A DNA stretch of 64,000 nucleotides from Methylocystis sp. H62. Lineage in GTDB: Bacteria > Pseudomonadota > Alphaproteobacteria > Rhizobiales > Beijerinckiaceae. The stretch lies in the NCBI RefSeq assembly GCF_015709515.1, contig NZ_JADNQZ010000059.1, positions 496,001-560,000 on the forward strand. The letters run 5' to 3'. Below, piece after piece: positions 1 to 9,709 of this stretch (its first letter is position 1; each line of letters opens with the position of its first letter). The notes below the pieces were generated by a model. That model was not told where the DNA came from. It worked only from the letters and a program-made list of their open reading frames with translations, and ran no database searches. A program made the position numbers and the translations under genes.

Positions 1-1029
1 AAATGGCTTCTGGCCGCCGCCGGTGCGGTCGCATTGATGAGCGCGAGCGCCGAGGCCTGCACGCGCGTGCTCTATGGGACCAGCGACAAGGACTATCTTG
101 TGGGCCGGACGATGGATTGGGACGTCGATCCGCGAACCAGCCTGTGGTCTTTCCCGCGCGGCATGGCGCGCGACGGCGGCGTTGGTCCGGGGTCGATCAA
201 ATGGACCTCGAAATATGGTTCGCTCATCGCCGACTTTTACAATGCGGCCACGGCTGAAGGCATGAACGACGCAGGGCTCGCGGTTAATCTTCTCTATCTG
301 GCCGAGGCGGATTACGGAGACCCGAAGGCCTCCAAGAAGCCGCTTCTGTCCGTTGGCGGCTGGGCGCAATATGTTCTCGACAACTACGCGAACGTCGCTG
401 ATGCGGTGAAGGCGCTGCAAAAGGAGCCCTTCGCGATCGTCGCGCCCGATCTTCCCGGCGGCGTCAAAGCGGCGAGCCATATGGCGCTGGCCGATCAATC
501 TGGCGACAGCGCCATACTCGAATATCTCGGCGGCAAGCTCGTCATTCATCACAACCCGAAATACACGGTGATGACCAACTCCCCACCCTTCGATCAGCAG
601 CTTGCGCTCAACACCTATTGGGTTGAGATCGGGGGGTCGAAATTCCTTCCCGGCACGCATCGCGCGTCCGATCGCTTCGCCCGCGCCAGTTGGAATTTAG
701 ACGCGACGCCGAAAGTCGACGACAAGCGCGTGGCGATCGCCAGCGTCTTTTCGATCATTCGAAACGTCTCGGTGCCGCTTGGGATATCAACGCCGCAGGA
801 GCCGAACATCGCCTCGACGCGATGGCGTTCGGTCACCGACATCAAGGATCGGCTCTATTATTTCGAGCCGACGCTGAACCCTTCGATCTTCTGGGTCGAG
901 CTGACGAAACTGAAGCTCGAACCGGGCGCCAAGCCCGCGAAGCTCGACCTCACGGGCAGCCCGATTCTGGCGGGCGAAGTTTCGGACAAATTCGTTCCCG
1001 CCGAGCCGTTCAAATTCCTGTCGCACTGA
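1..1029 (+). CDS. Choloylglycine hydrolase family (Ntn) amidase, exported, 5' end outside window
   Basis: The frame is open from base 1, so the true start lies upstream. The first visible residues are a signal-peptide core (KWLLAAAGAVAL) ending in SAEA, directly followed by Cys at codon 20. That Cys would be the N-terminal nucleophile after cleavage. Numbering from it, Arg17 and Asp20 (GRTMDWD) fall exactly where bile salt hydrolases and penicillin V acylases carry catalytic residues, and a TNSPPF motif supplies the expected Asn. The family hydrolyses linear amides: conjugated bile salts, penicillin V, or acyl-homoserine lactones in several Gram-negative members. In a bacterium with no evident gut lifestyle, a periplasmic acylase acting on fatty amides is the likelier role. 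The substrate is inference; the family assignment is strong. Confidence 0.85.
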   Translation, partial: KWLLAAAGAVALMSASAEACTRVLYGTSDKDYLVGRTMDWDVDPRTSLWSFPRGMARDGGVGPGSIKWTSKYGSLIADFYNAATAEGMNDAGLAVNLLYLAEADYGDPKASKKPLLSVGGWAQYVLDNYANVADAVKALQKEPFAIVAPDLPGGVKAASHMALADQSGDSAILEYLGGKLVIHHNPKYTVMTNSPPFDQQLALNTYWVEIGGSKFLPGTHRASDRFARASWNLDATPKVDDKRVAIASVFSIIRNVSVPLGISTPQEPNIASTRWRSVTDIKDRLYYFEPTLNPSIFWVELTKLKLEPGAKPAKLDLTGSPILAGEVSDKFVPAEPFKFLSH

Positions 1030-1054
1030 CGCGCAGGGCGTTTCTAGGCTTTTG

Positions 1055-1078
1055 GCGGCGCGTCCTAGGACGCGCCGC
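1055..1078. terminator. Perfect 24-bp palindrome between convergent genes, probable hairpin terminator
   Basis: GCGGCGCGTCCT is followed immediately by its exact reverse complement. It lies between the stop of the Ntn hydrolase and the stop of the convergent small secreted protein gene. No clear T-run follows on either side, so intrinsic termination is probable but not certain. Confidence 0.5.
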
Positions 1079-1087
1079 TATCTGACG

Positions 1088-1474
1088 CTATTCACCCGGA
1101 GCGCGCGCGACTCGATTGATCTTGTCCACGCGCATGGTCTGTGCGCTAGCGGCGCAATTGAAGCGCAACGACGTGCCGACAGCAGAGTCGAAAAACGCCG
1201 CTTTTCCGTCCGCGACGGTGACGACGAGACGCGTCGCCGGGGTCACGGGCGTCGGATCCTCCTCCAACGCGGAATCGATGACCATCATGGTCAGACGGCA
1301 GCCGTTCTCGCCGCCCACGAAATAGCTCACGACATGCTTGGGGCCAGCGTCAAAGCTCGCCGCCATAAGCGGCTTCATCGTCAGGGAAGCATCAGCGGCG
1401 GACAGGCCCGAGCTTGCTGCAAGGCACAGCGCTCCGCCGAACGCCGCCGCGACAATTCGATTTCCTGTAGTCAT
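1088..1474 (-). CDS. Small secreted protein of unknown function
   Basis: This 128-residue protein begins with a good Sec signal peptide (MTTGNRIVAAAFGG..., cleavage near residue 27 after SAADA). The mature part has a single Cys pair (ENGCRL and RFNCAA) that could form a disulfide. The start is supported by AAGGA a few bases upstream of the ATG. I do not recognise a family. It is convergent with the Ntn hydrolase and has its own 249-bp upstream region with AT-rich dyads, suggesting independent regulation. A periplasmic or outer-surface location is inferred from the signal peptide only. Confidence 0.7.
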   Translation of the reverse strand: MTTGNRIVAAAFGGALCLAASSGLSAADASLTMKPLMAASFDAGPKHVVSYFVGGENGCRLTMMVIDSALEEDPTPVTPATRLVVTVADGKAAFFDSAVGTSLRFNCAASAQTMRVDKINRVARAPGE

Positions 1475-1564
1475 ATTTTATCCTTCCGTTTCGGAGCAGG
1501 GCCGGCTTAACGCACAACCGTCGCAGCGAACTGCGCCCCGCTCGAAATGGAAGGTAGTTACTGC

Positions 1565-1643
1565 ATTGCAGCACGGCAATATCGCAGTGCAATAACTTAT
1601 CGTAATGTCGCATTAAATATTTGATATTCAATGGTATTTAATG
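1565..1643. promoter_or_regulatory. Two AT-rich inverted repeats upstream of the small secreted protein gene
   Basis: ATTGCA (1565-1570) faces TGCAAT (1588-1593). CATTAAATA (1611-1619) faces its perfect complement TATTTAATG (1635-1643) across 15 bp that themselves contain a TTGATATTCAA dyad. Both lie 90-170 bp upstream of the ATG at 1474, in a locally AT-rich patch of a GC-rich chromosome. Operator function is inference. Confidence 0.35.
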
Positions 1644-1723
1644 GCGCACAAATATTCGTCAGTCGCTTGCCTGCGCGCAAAAATGGCGCAGCGGCATGCT
1701 GCGCTGCGGCGCAAGCGTGAGGC

Positions 1724-2896
1724 TTATTCGGCGTTCGCGGGTTCCTCCGCCGGCTGCCAGTCAAAGGTGACGACCCGGCCGTTTTCCACCGAGAGCGCCA
1801 GGCGACCGCGCTTCAACTCCAACGCCTTCTCGCCGAAGATCGCGCGGCGCCATCCCTTCAGCGCCTGAACGTCGGCGTGGTCGTCATGCGCGACGGATTC
1901 GAGGTCTTCGACCGTCGCGATCATCTTGGCGGCGACGCCCGTCTCCTCCGACACCTGACGCAGCAACACCTTGAGCAACTCGACCGTCGCGCCGTTTGAG
2001 TTGCGTCGGTCGCGCTCGATACGCGGCACTGTGGCGGGATCGCGCGCGAGGCCGCGCTCCACAGCGGCGATGATGTCGGTTCCCGCGCGGGAGCGCTCCA
2101 TGCCCTTTGGAAACGACCGCAAATTGCCGAGAGCTTCGACAGAGCGCGGCGCGGCTTGAGCAATCTCGAGGAGCACGTCATCCTTCAGGACGCGCGAACG
2201 CGGCACGTCGCGCGATTGCGCTTCGAACTCGCGCCAGGCGGCCAGCTCCATCAGAACGGCGAGATCGCGCGGCTTGCGGGCGCGATGGCGCAGCCGTTCC
2301 CAGGCGTTTTCGGGATGCTGCTCATAGGTCGCGGGCGAGGTGAGCGTCTGCATCTCGTCCACAAGCCAGTCGAGTCGATTGGAGCGTTCGAGCCGCGCCC
2401 GCAAGGCGGTGTATATGTCGCGAAGATGGGTGACGTCGGCGATGGCGTATTCGATCTGGGCGTTTGACAGCGGTCGGCGCGACCAGTCGGTGAATCGCGA
2501 CGATTTGTCGAGACTGGCGCGGGTGATCGCCTTCACCAGTTCGAGATAGGACGCTTGTTCGCCGAATCCGCAGACCATGGCCGCGACCTGCGTATCAAAG
2601 ATCGGCGCAGGGATGAGTCGGGCGAGGCGCCAGATGATCTCGAGATCCTGGCGGGCGGCATGAAACACCTTGACGACGTCGGGATTGGCCATGAGGCCAA
2701 AAAACGGCGAAAGATCAAGGTCATCGGCAAGGGCGTCGATCGCCACAGCCTCTTCCGGCGACGCCAGCTGAATCACGCAGACCTGCGGCCAGAACGTGGT
2801 TTCGCGCAAAAATTCGGTGTCGACCGTGACGAAGGGATGCTGAGCGAAACGGTCGCAGACCGCCGTCAGTTCGGGATTGGTGGTAAGAAGACTCAT
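1724..2896 (-). CDS. rnd: Ribonuclease D
   Basis: This is a 390-residue DEDDy-family 3'-5' exoribonuclease that trims tRNA 3' ends and other structured RNAs. The exonuclease motifs are visible in order: VDTEFLRE near residue 22 (Asp and Glu metal ligands), [11 protein letters not shown], and [13 protein letters not shown] with the Tyr and Asp of the last motif. An HRDC-type helical region follows ([12 protein letters not shown]). The frame is open well upstream, but the ATG at 2896 gives the standard [11 protein letters not shown]-terminus. A 330-bp divergent intergenic region separates it from the TPR gene. Confidence 0.93.
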   Translation of the reverse strand: MSLLTTNPELTAVCDRFAQHPFVTVDTEFLRETTFWPQVCVIQLASPEEAVAIDALADDLDLSPFFGLMANPDVVKVFHAARQDLEIIWRLARLIPAPIFDTQVAAMVCGFGEQASYLELVKAITRASLDKSSRFTDWSRRPLSNAQIEYAIADVTHLRDIYTALRARLERSNRLDWLVDEMQTLTSPATYEQHPENAWERLRHRARKPRDLAVLMELAAWREFEAQSRDVPRSRVLKDDVLLEIAQAAPRSVEALGNLRSFPKGMERSRAGTDIIAAVERGLARDPATVPRIERDRRNSNGATVELLKVLLRQVSEETGVAAKMIATVEDLESVAHDDHADVQALKGWRRAIFGEKALELKRGRLALSVENGRVVTFDWQPAEEPANAE

Positions 2897-3226
2897 GTGA
2901 ATTGGTTCTAAACGTTTTTGGTCCCGTTCTGAAGTCCCAAGGAGCGACTTCGGACGTTTCAGCGGCGCTCGCCCGGCTTCGGCCCGACCAAAATACACGG
3001 TTTTGCCGAAAATTCGCAGACCATCGGACGCCCGGTCCGCACTGGACCGGGCGAAAAGCTGCAACGTGGCGCCCATGCGGCGCAGCGGGGGGAGGGGGGC
3101 GCGTAGATCGCTCAACTGTCGCAAAAAGACAGGCCCGGCCTCTGGAATTCCATGATTTCCAAGTTGCGGCCGATGCCTGATGGGGTAGCATGCCGCCGCC
3201 ACTCTATCCGGGGAGCCACCCAATTC
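2897..3226. other. Divergent intergenic region between rnd and the TPR gene
   Basis: These 330 bp must hold both promoters. A strong hairpin is visible (CGCCCGGTCC, 5-base loop, GGACCGGGCG, 3029-3053). A weak promoter-like pair TTGCGG (3164) and TAGCAT (3186) with a 16-bp spacer points at the TPR gene. No convincing gene is present. Confidence 0.5.
3029..3053. repeat. 10-bp perfect inverted repeat (hairpin) in the rnd/TPR divergent region
   Basis: CGCCCGGTCC and GGACCGGGCG flank the loop GCACT. The hairpin is terminator-strength but lies upstream of both flanking genes and lacks a T-run, so an operator or leader structure is as likely as a terminator. Confidence 0.55.
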
Positions 3227-4177
3227 ATGCATGAGCGTCTCACTCTCGCAGCGCGCGCGGCCGCGCGGGCGCGGTGTCCGGCGGCTATCATCGCCGCTTC
3301 ACTTCTCGCCTTCAGCGCGCCCGCCATGGCTGCGCATAAGGGTGGCGTCAGCCCCGCGTGGGGCCAGTGCCGCGCGCCTGACCCCGACGCGCGCATCGCA
3401 GGCTGCACGCAAGTCATTCAGGAGATCGACAAGGAGACCCCGCACAACAAGGTGGCGGCCTATGTCAATCGCGCCGGCGCTTATCAGGCGAAGGGCGACT
3501 ACGCGCACGCGCTCGAGGACTTCGGCAAAGCGCTGGAGTTCGAACCCAAATCATCGGTGATTCTGGCCGCGCGCGGCTCCGCGCATCATGCCAAGGGCGA
3601 CCTCGACAGCGCGCTCGCCGATTATGATCAGGCCATCGCCGCCGACAAAAAGAACGCCGCCGCGCTTTTGGCGCGCGCCTATGTTTGGCGCGCGAAAGGC
3701 GATGTCGACAAGGCTCTCGCCGATCTCAGGGATGCGGCGAAAGCTGACCCAAAAGCGACGGCGCCGGACGTCGCGGCAGGCGCGCTCTATCATGGGAAAG
3801 GCGATCATGAGCGCGCCATCGCCGCATTTTCCGAGGCGGCGAAGCGCGATCCTAAACTGGCCGCGGCGCGCAATGGACGCGGCGCCTGCCACTACGCCAA
3901 GGGCGAATTCGATAAGGCGATCGCCGACTTCGACGCGGCGCTGAAAATCGACGCCAGCTACGTCGGCGCGCTTGTCAACCGCGCCAACGCCTGGCGGGCC
4001 AAGAAGGACTTCCCCCGCGCCAAGGCCGATTACGACGCCGCGCTGGCGGCGAAGCCTGATCTCGCCGCGGCGAAGAAGGGATCGGAGGACATGGCCAGGC
4101 TCATCGCCAAAAAGAGTTCGGGCGCGGCGATGCCGGCCGATTCCGCCCCTGCCGAAGCCGAACACGACCACAACTGA
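3227..4177 (+). CDS. Secreted tetratricopeptide-repeat protein
   Basis: The protein has 316 residues. An N-terminal signal peptide ([18 protein letters not shown], cleavage near residue 36) is followed by at least six tandem TPR units of 34 residues with the A..Y....D...A pattern (for example [45 protein letters not shown]). The C-terminus is short, acidic and His-containing. TPR arrays are protein-protein scaffolds, so this is probably a periplasmic adaptor. The ATG at 3227 is chosen because it precedes the signal peptide, with GGGGAG upstream. An in-frame ATG at 3152 would give an unlikely arginine-rich leader. Specific partners are unknown. Confidence 0.85.
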   Translation: MHERLTLAARAAARARCPAAIIAASLLAFSAPAMAAHKGGVSPAWGQCRAPDPDARIAGCTQVIQEIDKETPHNKVAAYVNRAGAYQAKGDYAHALEDFGKALEFEPKSSVILAARGSAHHAKGDLDSALADYDQAIAADKKNAAALLARAYVWRAKGDVDKALADLRDAAKADPKATAPDVAAGALYHGKGDHERAIAAFSEAAKRDPKLAAARNGRGACHYAKGEFDKAIADFDAALKIDASYVGALVNRANAWRAKKDFPRAKADYDAALAAKPDLAAAKKGSEDMARLIAKKSSGAAMPADSAPAEAEHDHN

Positions 4178-4200
4178 AGGCCTGGCGGCGAAAAGGCGCG

Positions 4201-4719
4201 TTACAGCGCCTTGGCCGCCGCCAGAACCTCCTCGGCGTGGCCGGGAACCTTCACCTTGCGCCAGATCTTGGCGATGCGGCCGTCGGGACCGATGAGCACT
4301 GTCGTGCGCTCGACGCCCATATATTTACGGCCATACATGCTTTTCTCGACCCAGACGCCATAGGCGCTGAGCGTGTCCTTTCCCTCATCTGACGCGAGAG
4401 GCAGCGACAATTCATATTTCGCGCGGAATTTGTCGTGGTTCTTGATCGGGTCCGGCGACATGCCGACGATCACCGCCTTCGCCTTCGCGAAACTATCGCG
4501 TAAAGCATTAAACTCTATAGCTTCTTTCGTGCAGCCCGACGTGTCGTCCTTAGGGTAGAAATAGAGCACGACTTTTTTGCCCTTCAGCGCGGCGAGCGAG
4601 ATTTTTTCCCCGCCAGCCCCGGGGAGATCGAAGGCAGGCGCCAAATCTCCCTCCTTCAAGCCTTCCTTTTTAGCCCCCTCCTTGAGTGTCGTTTCGGCCT
4701 TGCTGGCGGTCGTGCTCAT
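4201..4719 (-). CDS. bcp: BCP/PrxQ-type thioredoxin-dependent peroxiredoxin, one-cysteine form
   Basis: This 172-residue peroxiredoxin reduces hydrogen and organic peroxides. The fold landmarks are FYPKDDTSGCTKEA (peroxidatic Cys near residue 63) and ERTTVLIGPDGRIAKIWRKVKV. E. coli BCP has a resolving Cys five residues after the first; here that position is not Cys and the whole protein has one Cys. It must therefore be resolved by an external thiol. The ATG at 4719 is preceded by AAGGAAGG at good spacing. An upstream in-frame ATG would add seven residues. It is convergent with the TPR gene. Confidence 0.92.
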   Translation of the reverse strand: MSTTASKAETTLKEGAKKEGLKEGDLAPAFDLPGAGGEKISLAALKGKKVVLYFYPKDDTSGCTKEAIEFNALRDSFAKAKAVIVGMSPDPIKNHDKFRAKYELSLPLASDEGKDTLSAYGVWVEKSMYGRKYMGVERTTVLIGPDGRIAKIWRKVKVPGHAEEVLAAAKAL

Positions 4720-4842
4720 GGCGCCTTCCTTTCGTCGCATCTGCAGCTAAAATCAGTGCGTAGAATGCAGACTGCGCGCCAGCCGGCAAGACCGGCTTAA
4801 CCGCCCGCGTCCGCGCTGCGATCGAGCCGAGAGCGAGGCCAA

Positions 4843-7800
4843 TTGACCGACAGGACGGGGCGCAAGCCTAGCGGCGGCGATATCGTCGTCGACAGGGCGC
4901 GGCGCGCGATTCAGCGGGCCTGTCGCGCGGCGTGGCGATCGCCATTTTTTTGGGCGCCGCCCCGCGGACTTACCCGCCTGATCATGCTCAGCGGGCTTGC
5001 CGCAACGCTGCTGTGCGCGCTGACGTTCGGCGGCTTCTTCCTGCTGCTTTCGCAGGGCTCCATCACCTTTGCCTGGCTCGCGCCGCGCATCGTCGAATCG
5101 CTCGACGAGCTCGCAGGCGGCCGCTACGAATTTTCGCTGGGCGCCGCCGCGATCGGCAACGGCGATCATGGTCCGACGCTGTCCGTCGACAATTTCATTG
5201 TCAAGAAAGAGGGTCGTCCCATCGTGGCGGCGCCGCGCGCGGAACTGTCGCTCGACCTTCGCTCCCTGTTGATCGGCCGCATAAAGCTGCGCCGCCTCGA
5301 GGTTCTCGATCTGGATTTGCGCCTGTCCGTCGATCCGGATGGATCCGTTGCCATTTCCGCGGGCGCGCATCCGGTTCCGGCCAAGGCGCCTGCAACTGCG
5401 CCCGACGGGGCCGCGTCAGCTTCGAACGGCGCCGGGTCGGAGCGCGTGACTCTGCTGCGCGACGCGGCGGGGGCGCTGCGCGGGCTCATGGACTTCGCCA
5501 CGAGCCCGAACAGTCCAATCGCCGCGCTCGATCGTCTCGCCGTGTCGCATGGCCGGCTCACGATCGACGACCGCACGATCGATCGCGCCATCCGCTATGA
5601 AGACGTGACGCTCAGCCTCGACAAGGGCGACAGCGGCATGCGCTTCTCCGCGGCGGCCAACGGCCCCTCGGGGCGTTGGACGGCCGTCGCCGTCGCAAAG
5701 GGCGCGCCGGGAGGACGGCGCGATTTCCACGCGCAGTTTCGCAATTTCTCGATCGACGAGATTTCGCTTGCCGGCGGTGTCCGCACAACCGCCTTCGACA
5801 CCGACGCGCCGCTCTCCTTCGATTTGAGATTCGCGCTCGGTCCGGGCGACGAGGTTCTGGAAGCGTCGGGCCAAATGGAAATCGGCCGGGGCTATTTCCG
5901 CTTCGACGAGCCGGATCACGAGCCGGTGATGATCGAGAAGATCGCCGGCGTCGCGGTGTGGGACAGGGCCGCGCGCAAGGTCGCAATCGCACCGCTCGTG
6001 TTCAAGGCTGGCGGTTTCGACATGACCATCGTCGGCGAGGCGCGCCCACCTGACGGGGCGAAGACCATCGCCGATGCGACGAGCCTGGATGGGCCATGGA
6101 CGATCGGGTTGCGGCTGAAAGCGCCAACCGTCGTCGCGCCTGAGCGCGCGGGAGAGAAAAATGTCCGCATTGATAGCGGACTGCTCAACGCGCGCCTGTT
6201 TCGCGACGAACGTCAGATGGTCTTCGACAAATTCGCCTTTACCGGTCCCGATGCGCGCGTCGACCTCAACGGCGTATTGAGTTGGCGCGACGACATCCGC
6301 GTCATCCTCAAGATGGGAATCGAGGATACGCAGATACGCGCGCTCGCGCGTCTATGGCCGACCCATGTCGCGCCGTCCGTGCGCACCTGGTTCGTCGATC
6401 ATGTGCCGGTCGGCGTTTTGAAGCGCGCCCAATATGCAGCCGACTTCGACGGCGCGGCGTTGAACGCGATGCGCTACGAGCAGGCGCCGCCGGATCGCTC
6501 GCTGTTCGCCGAGGGCGACATCGTCGATGCGACAGTGTCCGACATCTTGCCGGGCATGGCGCCGCTCACCGGCATTAACGGGCGACTGCGGATCACCGGA
6601 CAGACGGCGTCTTTCGCCGCGACGTCAGGCGCCATGGACACCGGGCCGGGTCGACGCCTCGCACTCTCGTCCGGCCGCTTCCTCGTCGCCGACAGCGCGC
6701 TGCGCCCCACGCCCGCGATGGTCGAGGTTGCTGTGGGCGGCGATGTCGAGGCCGTCTCCGACCTGCTTTCGTTGCCGGCGATCGCCGACCACGCGTCTGT
6801 CCCCGTTGAAGCAGGCGCGCTGAAAGGAACCCTCGAAGGTCGGCTGCGCGTCGATTTCGAGACAGGGGCGACGGCGCGCGACGCGGCCACGACGTTCGCC
6901 ATCGACGCGACGACGTCGAACCTCGTGATCGAGAAGCTGATCGGCAGGGAGAAGCTCGAGAGCGGCGCGTTGCATATCGTCGCTGATCCAGCCGGACTGC
7001 GCGTGAGCGGAACCGGCAAAATCTTTGGCGCGCCAGCGACCCTGGACGTGCGCCGCGGCTTTGGCGACAAAGGCCCCGCGCAGGCGCAGGTCGCATTCAC
7101 TTTTGACGATGCCGCGCGCCAGCGCGCTGGCTACGCCATCGCCGGCGTCAGCGGCCCAATTCTGGCGACGATACGCACGCCCCTCCCGGTGGAGAACGTC
7201 GACACGCAGATCGATCTCGATCTTACCCGGACGAATTTCGATAACCCGCTGCCGGGTCTGGTAAAGCCAGCGGGAAAGTCGGCAAAGTCTTCGTTCACGC
7301 TGACGCGCCACGGCGAGGCGATGTCGCTCGAACAGTTCGTGTTCGACGCCGGACCGACGCAGGCGCAAGGCGTCATCGAATTTGGACGCGAAGGGGCGTT
7401 CCGCGCCGCCCGTCTTTCGCAGGCGCGGCTCTCGCCCGGAGACGACATGCGCGTCGACGTGCAGCGTAGCGGCGAACTGTTGAAGATCGTCGCGCGCGGC
7501 GCGAATTTCGACGCCCGTCCAATTATGCAGGGATTGCTGCACGCCGACCGCGGCAAGGCCAGCGTCGACGACCTCGATCTCGACTTCAAGTCGCCCATCG
7601 TCACCGGCTACGGCAAACAAATTCTCACAAACGTCGAACTGAAATTGGAGCGTCGCGGCGGCAAGCCCCGCGCGGTGGCGCTTAAGGGCTTTTTCGGCCG
7701 CGAGCAGCTCACGGTCGGCATGGCGCGCGCGCCGGACAACACCCTGTCGCAAATTGAAATTGCGACAAACGACGGCGGCTCGCTGCTCTCCTTCTTTGAC

Positions 7801-8361
7801 ATCTATCGGAAGATGGACAGCGGCGCGCTGACCGCGACCGTGCAGATTAATCAAAACCGCGCCGAGGGCGCTTTGCGCATTCGCGACTTCTTCGTGCGCG
7901 GCGAACCGACCGTGCGCCAGCTGATGGCGCAAAGCGGAACGGCGCGCGCGGACGATCGCGGCAATTACCGCTTCGACCCCGACCTCGTTCGCGTCGGCAG
8001 ATTGGAGAGCGACTTCAGCTGGTCGGGCGGACAGCTTACCGTGCGCGAGGGCGTGCTGTCGGGTCCCGAGATCGGCCTCACCTTCGACGGCTACATCGAC
8101 TTCCCGCGCGAGCGGCTGGACCTCGTCGGCTCCTACGTTCCCGCCTATGCATTGAACAATCTGTTGTCGAACATTCCGGTGGTCGGCGTCGTGCTCGCCG
8201 GCGGTCAGCATGAAGGCATATTTGCGCTGAGCTATCGTCTCTATGGCGCGCTCCCCTCGCCTTCGATCAGCGTCAATCCGCTCTCCGCGATCGCTCCCGG
8301 GTTGATGCGCAAGATCATGGGCGTCATCGACGGCACCGCGCGCATGCCGCAGCAGCGGTAG
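4843..8361 (+). CDS. AsmA/YhdP-like large envelope protein (DUF3971 family)
   Basis: The protein has 1172 residues. A single N-terminal membrane anchor (about residues 48-70, LIMLSGLAATLLCALTFGGF) is followed by about 1100 residues of repetitive beta-rich sequence. The C-terminal AsmA-like segment includes SDFSWSGGQLTV, FDGYIDF and YALNNLLSNIPVVGVVLAGG. Relatives (YhdP, TamB, AsmA) span the periplasm and are linked to phospholipid movement to the outer membrane. The annotated start is a TTG at 4843 with GAGCGAGG just before it. The first ATG (4984) falls at the membrane anchor, leaving no cytoplasmic residues, so the upstream start is preferred. It is divergent from bcp, with about 120 bp between, and convergent with tyrS. 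Confidence 0.85.
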   Translation: MTDRTGRKPSGGDIVVDRARRAIQRACRAAWRSPFFWAPPRGLTRLIMLSGLAATLLCALTFGGFFLLLSQGSITFAWLAPRIVESLDELAGGRYEFSLGAAAIGNGDHGPTLSVDNFIVKKEGRPIVAAPRAELSLDLRSLLIGRIKLRRLEVLDLDLRLSVDPDGSVAISAGAHPVPAKAPATAPDGAASASNGAGSERVTLLRDAAGALRGLMDFATSPNSPIAALDRLAVSHGRLTIDDRTIDRAIRYEDVTLSLDKGDSGMRFSAAANGPSGRWTAVAVAKGAPGGRRDFHAQFRNFSIDEISLAGGVRTTAFDTDAPLSFDLRFALGPGDEVLEASGQMEIGRGYFRFDEPDHEPVMIEKIAGVAVWDRAARKVAIAPLVFKAGGFDMTIVGEARPPDGAKTIADATSLDGPWTIGLRLKAPTVVAPERAGEKNVRIDSGLLNARLFRDERQMVFDKFAFTGPDARVDLNGVLSWRDDIRVILKMGIEDTQIRALARLWPTHVAPSVRTWFVDHVPVGVLKRAQYAADFDGAALNAMRYEQAPPDRSLFAEGDIVDATVSDILPGMAPLTGINGRLRITGQTASFAATSGAMDTGPGRRLALSSGRFLVADSALRPTPAMVEVAVGGDVEAVSDLLSLPAIADHASVPVEAGALKGTLEGRLRVDFETGATARDAATTFAIDATTSNLVIEKLIGREKLESGALHIVADPAGLRVSGTGKIFGAPATLDVRRGFGDKGPAQAQVAFTFDDAARQRAGYAIAGVSGPILATIRTPLPVENVDTQIDLDLTRTNFDNPLPGLVKPAGKSAKSSFTLTRHGEAMSLEQFVFDAGPTQAQGVIEFGREGAFRAARLSQARLSPGDDMRVDVQRSGELLKIVARGANFDARPIMQGLLHADRGKASVDDLDLDFKSPIVTGYGKQILTNVELKLERRGGKPRAVALKGFFGREQLTVGMARAPDNTLSQIEIATNDGGSLLSFFDIYRKMDSGALTATVQINQNRAEGALRIRDFFVRGEPTVRQLMAQSGTARADDRGNYRFDPDLVRVGRLESDFSWSGGQLTVREGVLSGPEIGLTFDGYIDFPRERLDLVGSYVPAYALNNLLSNIPVVGVVLAGGQHEGIFALSYRLYGALPSPSISVNPLSAIAPGLMRKIMGVIDGTARMPQQR

Positions 8362-8376
8362 GACTCGCGTGCGACG

Positions 8377-9639
8377 TTAGGCGCGCTCCAGCAGCACGTG
8401 CTTCTTCTTGCCGAGCGAGAGTTTGACGACGCCGTCGCCTTCAAACGCGTTTTCGCCGATGACGCCGCGTTCGTCCGTCACCGGCGCATCGTTGACGCGC
8501 AGCCCGCCGCCCTTGATCTGGCGTCGCGCCTCGCCGGTCGAGGCGACGAGACCGGCTTTGACGAAGGCCGTCAGCACGCCGAGGCCGGCGGCGATTTCCT
8601 CAGCCGAAACGGCGATCTTGGGGAGCGACAAAGCGAGCGCGCCTTCTTCGAACGTCGTGCGCGCGGTCGCCGCCGCCTCATCCGCCGCCGCGCGGCCGTG
8701 AATGAGCGCCGTCGCTTCCGTCGCGAGCGTCTTCTTGGCTTCGTTGATGTCGGCGCCTTGCAGCGCGGCGAGGCGTGCGATCTCTTCCATCGGCAGGAAG
8801 GTGAAGAGTTTTAGAAAGCGGGCGACGTCGGCGTCTTCCGTATTGCGCCAATACTGCCAATAGTCATAGGGCGACAGCATATCGGCGTTGAGCCAGATCG
8901 CGCCGGCGGCGGTCTTGCCCATCTTTGCGCCCGACGACGTCGTCAGCAGCGGCGACGTGAGGGCGTAAAGCTGCGGGCAGCCCATGCGGCGTCCGAGATC
9001 GAGACCGGTGACGATATTGCCCCACTGATCCGAGCCGCCCATCTGCAGCAGCGCGCCGTAACGCCTGTTGATCTCAACGAAATCGTACGCCTGCAGGCAC
9101 ATGTAGTTGAACTCGATGAAGGAGAGTTCGTGCTCGCGCTCCAGACGCAGCTTCACCGAATCCATCGTCAGCATGCGGTTGACGGAGAAGTGGCGGCCGA
9201 CGTCGCGCAGGAAGTCGATGTAGTTTAAGCCCGCCAGCCAATCGGCGTTGTCGAGCATCAGCGCGTCGCTGGCGCCGTCGCCAAAGGTAAGGAAGCGTTC
9301 GAAGACGGTCCTGATCGACGCCTTGTTCGCGTCGATCTGCTCGACGGTCAGAAGCTTGCGGCTCTCGTCCTTGCCGGAGGGATCGCCGACCCGCGTCGTG
9401 CCGCCGCCCATTAGCGGCAACGGCTTGCCGCCGCTGCGCTGCAGCCAGGCCAGCATCATGATCGGCAGCAGCGAACCGACATGCAGCGAGGCCGCCGTGC
9501 AATCGAAGCCGATATAGGCGGAAAGCGTCCCCGATCGCGCCTTCTCGTCCAGGCCCTCGAAATCGGAGCATTGATGAACGAAGCCGCGCTCGATCAGCGC
9601 GCGCAGGAAATCGGACGTGGGAGAAAAATCGGTGGTCAT
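8377..9639 (-). CDS. tyrS: Tyrosyl-tRNA synthetase
   Basis: This 420-residue class I synthetase has the usual TyrS length. The Rossmann core carries [10 protein letters not shown] (HIGH-equivalent) and [10 protein letters not shown] (KMSKS-equivalent). The tyrosine-binding region is [13 protein letters not shown]...[13 protein letters not shown]-terminal S4 RNA-binding domain begins near residue 355 ([16 protein letters not shown]). The ATG at 9639 gives the standard length, although the frame is open for another 139 codons upstream through repeat sequence. It is convergent with the AsmA-like gene. The upstream region carries palindromes and a precise dyad. Confidence 0.97.
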   Translation of the reverse strand: MTTDFSPTSDFLRALIERGFVHQCSDFEGLDEKARSGTLSAYIGFDCTAASLHVGSLLPIMMLAWLQRSGGKPLPLMGGGTTRVGDPSGKDESRKLLTVEQIDANKASIRTVFERFLTFGDGASDALMLDNADWLAGLNYIDFLRDVGRHFSVNRMLTMDSVKLRLEREHELSFIEFNYMCLQAYDFVEINRRYGALLQMGGSDQWGNIVTGLDLGRRMGCPQLYALTSPLLTTSSGAKMGKTAAGAIWLNADMLSPYDYWQYWRNTEDADVARFLKLFTFLPMEEIARLAALQGADINEAKKTLATEATALIHGRAAADEAAATARTTFEEGALALSLPKIAVSAEEIAAGLGVLTAFVKAGLVASTGEARRQIKGGGLRVNDAPVTDERGVIGENAFEGDGVVKLSLGKKKHVLLERA

Positions 9640-9709
9640 GGCGGGGTGATAGGCGCAACGCGGCGCCTGCGCAAGCGAGCCAGGCTCGAGAATTCCGGTT
9701 AAGATTTGA

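Noticed and set aside
3152-3226. Start of the TPR protein at 3152
   Set aside because: The internal ATG at 3227 directly precedes the signal peptide and has a better SD.
6625-8211. Long open frame antisense to the AsmA-like gene (528 codons)
   Set aside because: It is a GC-bias shadow: no domain, no SD, and the plus-strand frame has the better codon pattern.
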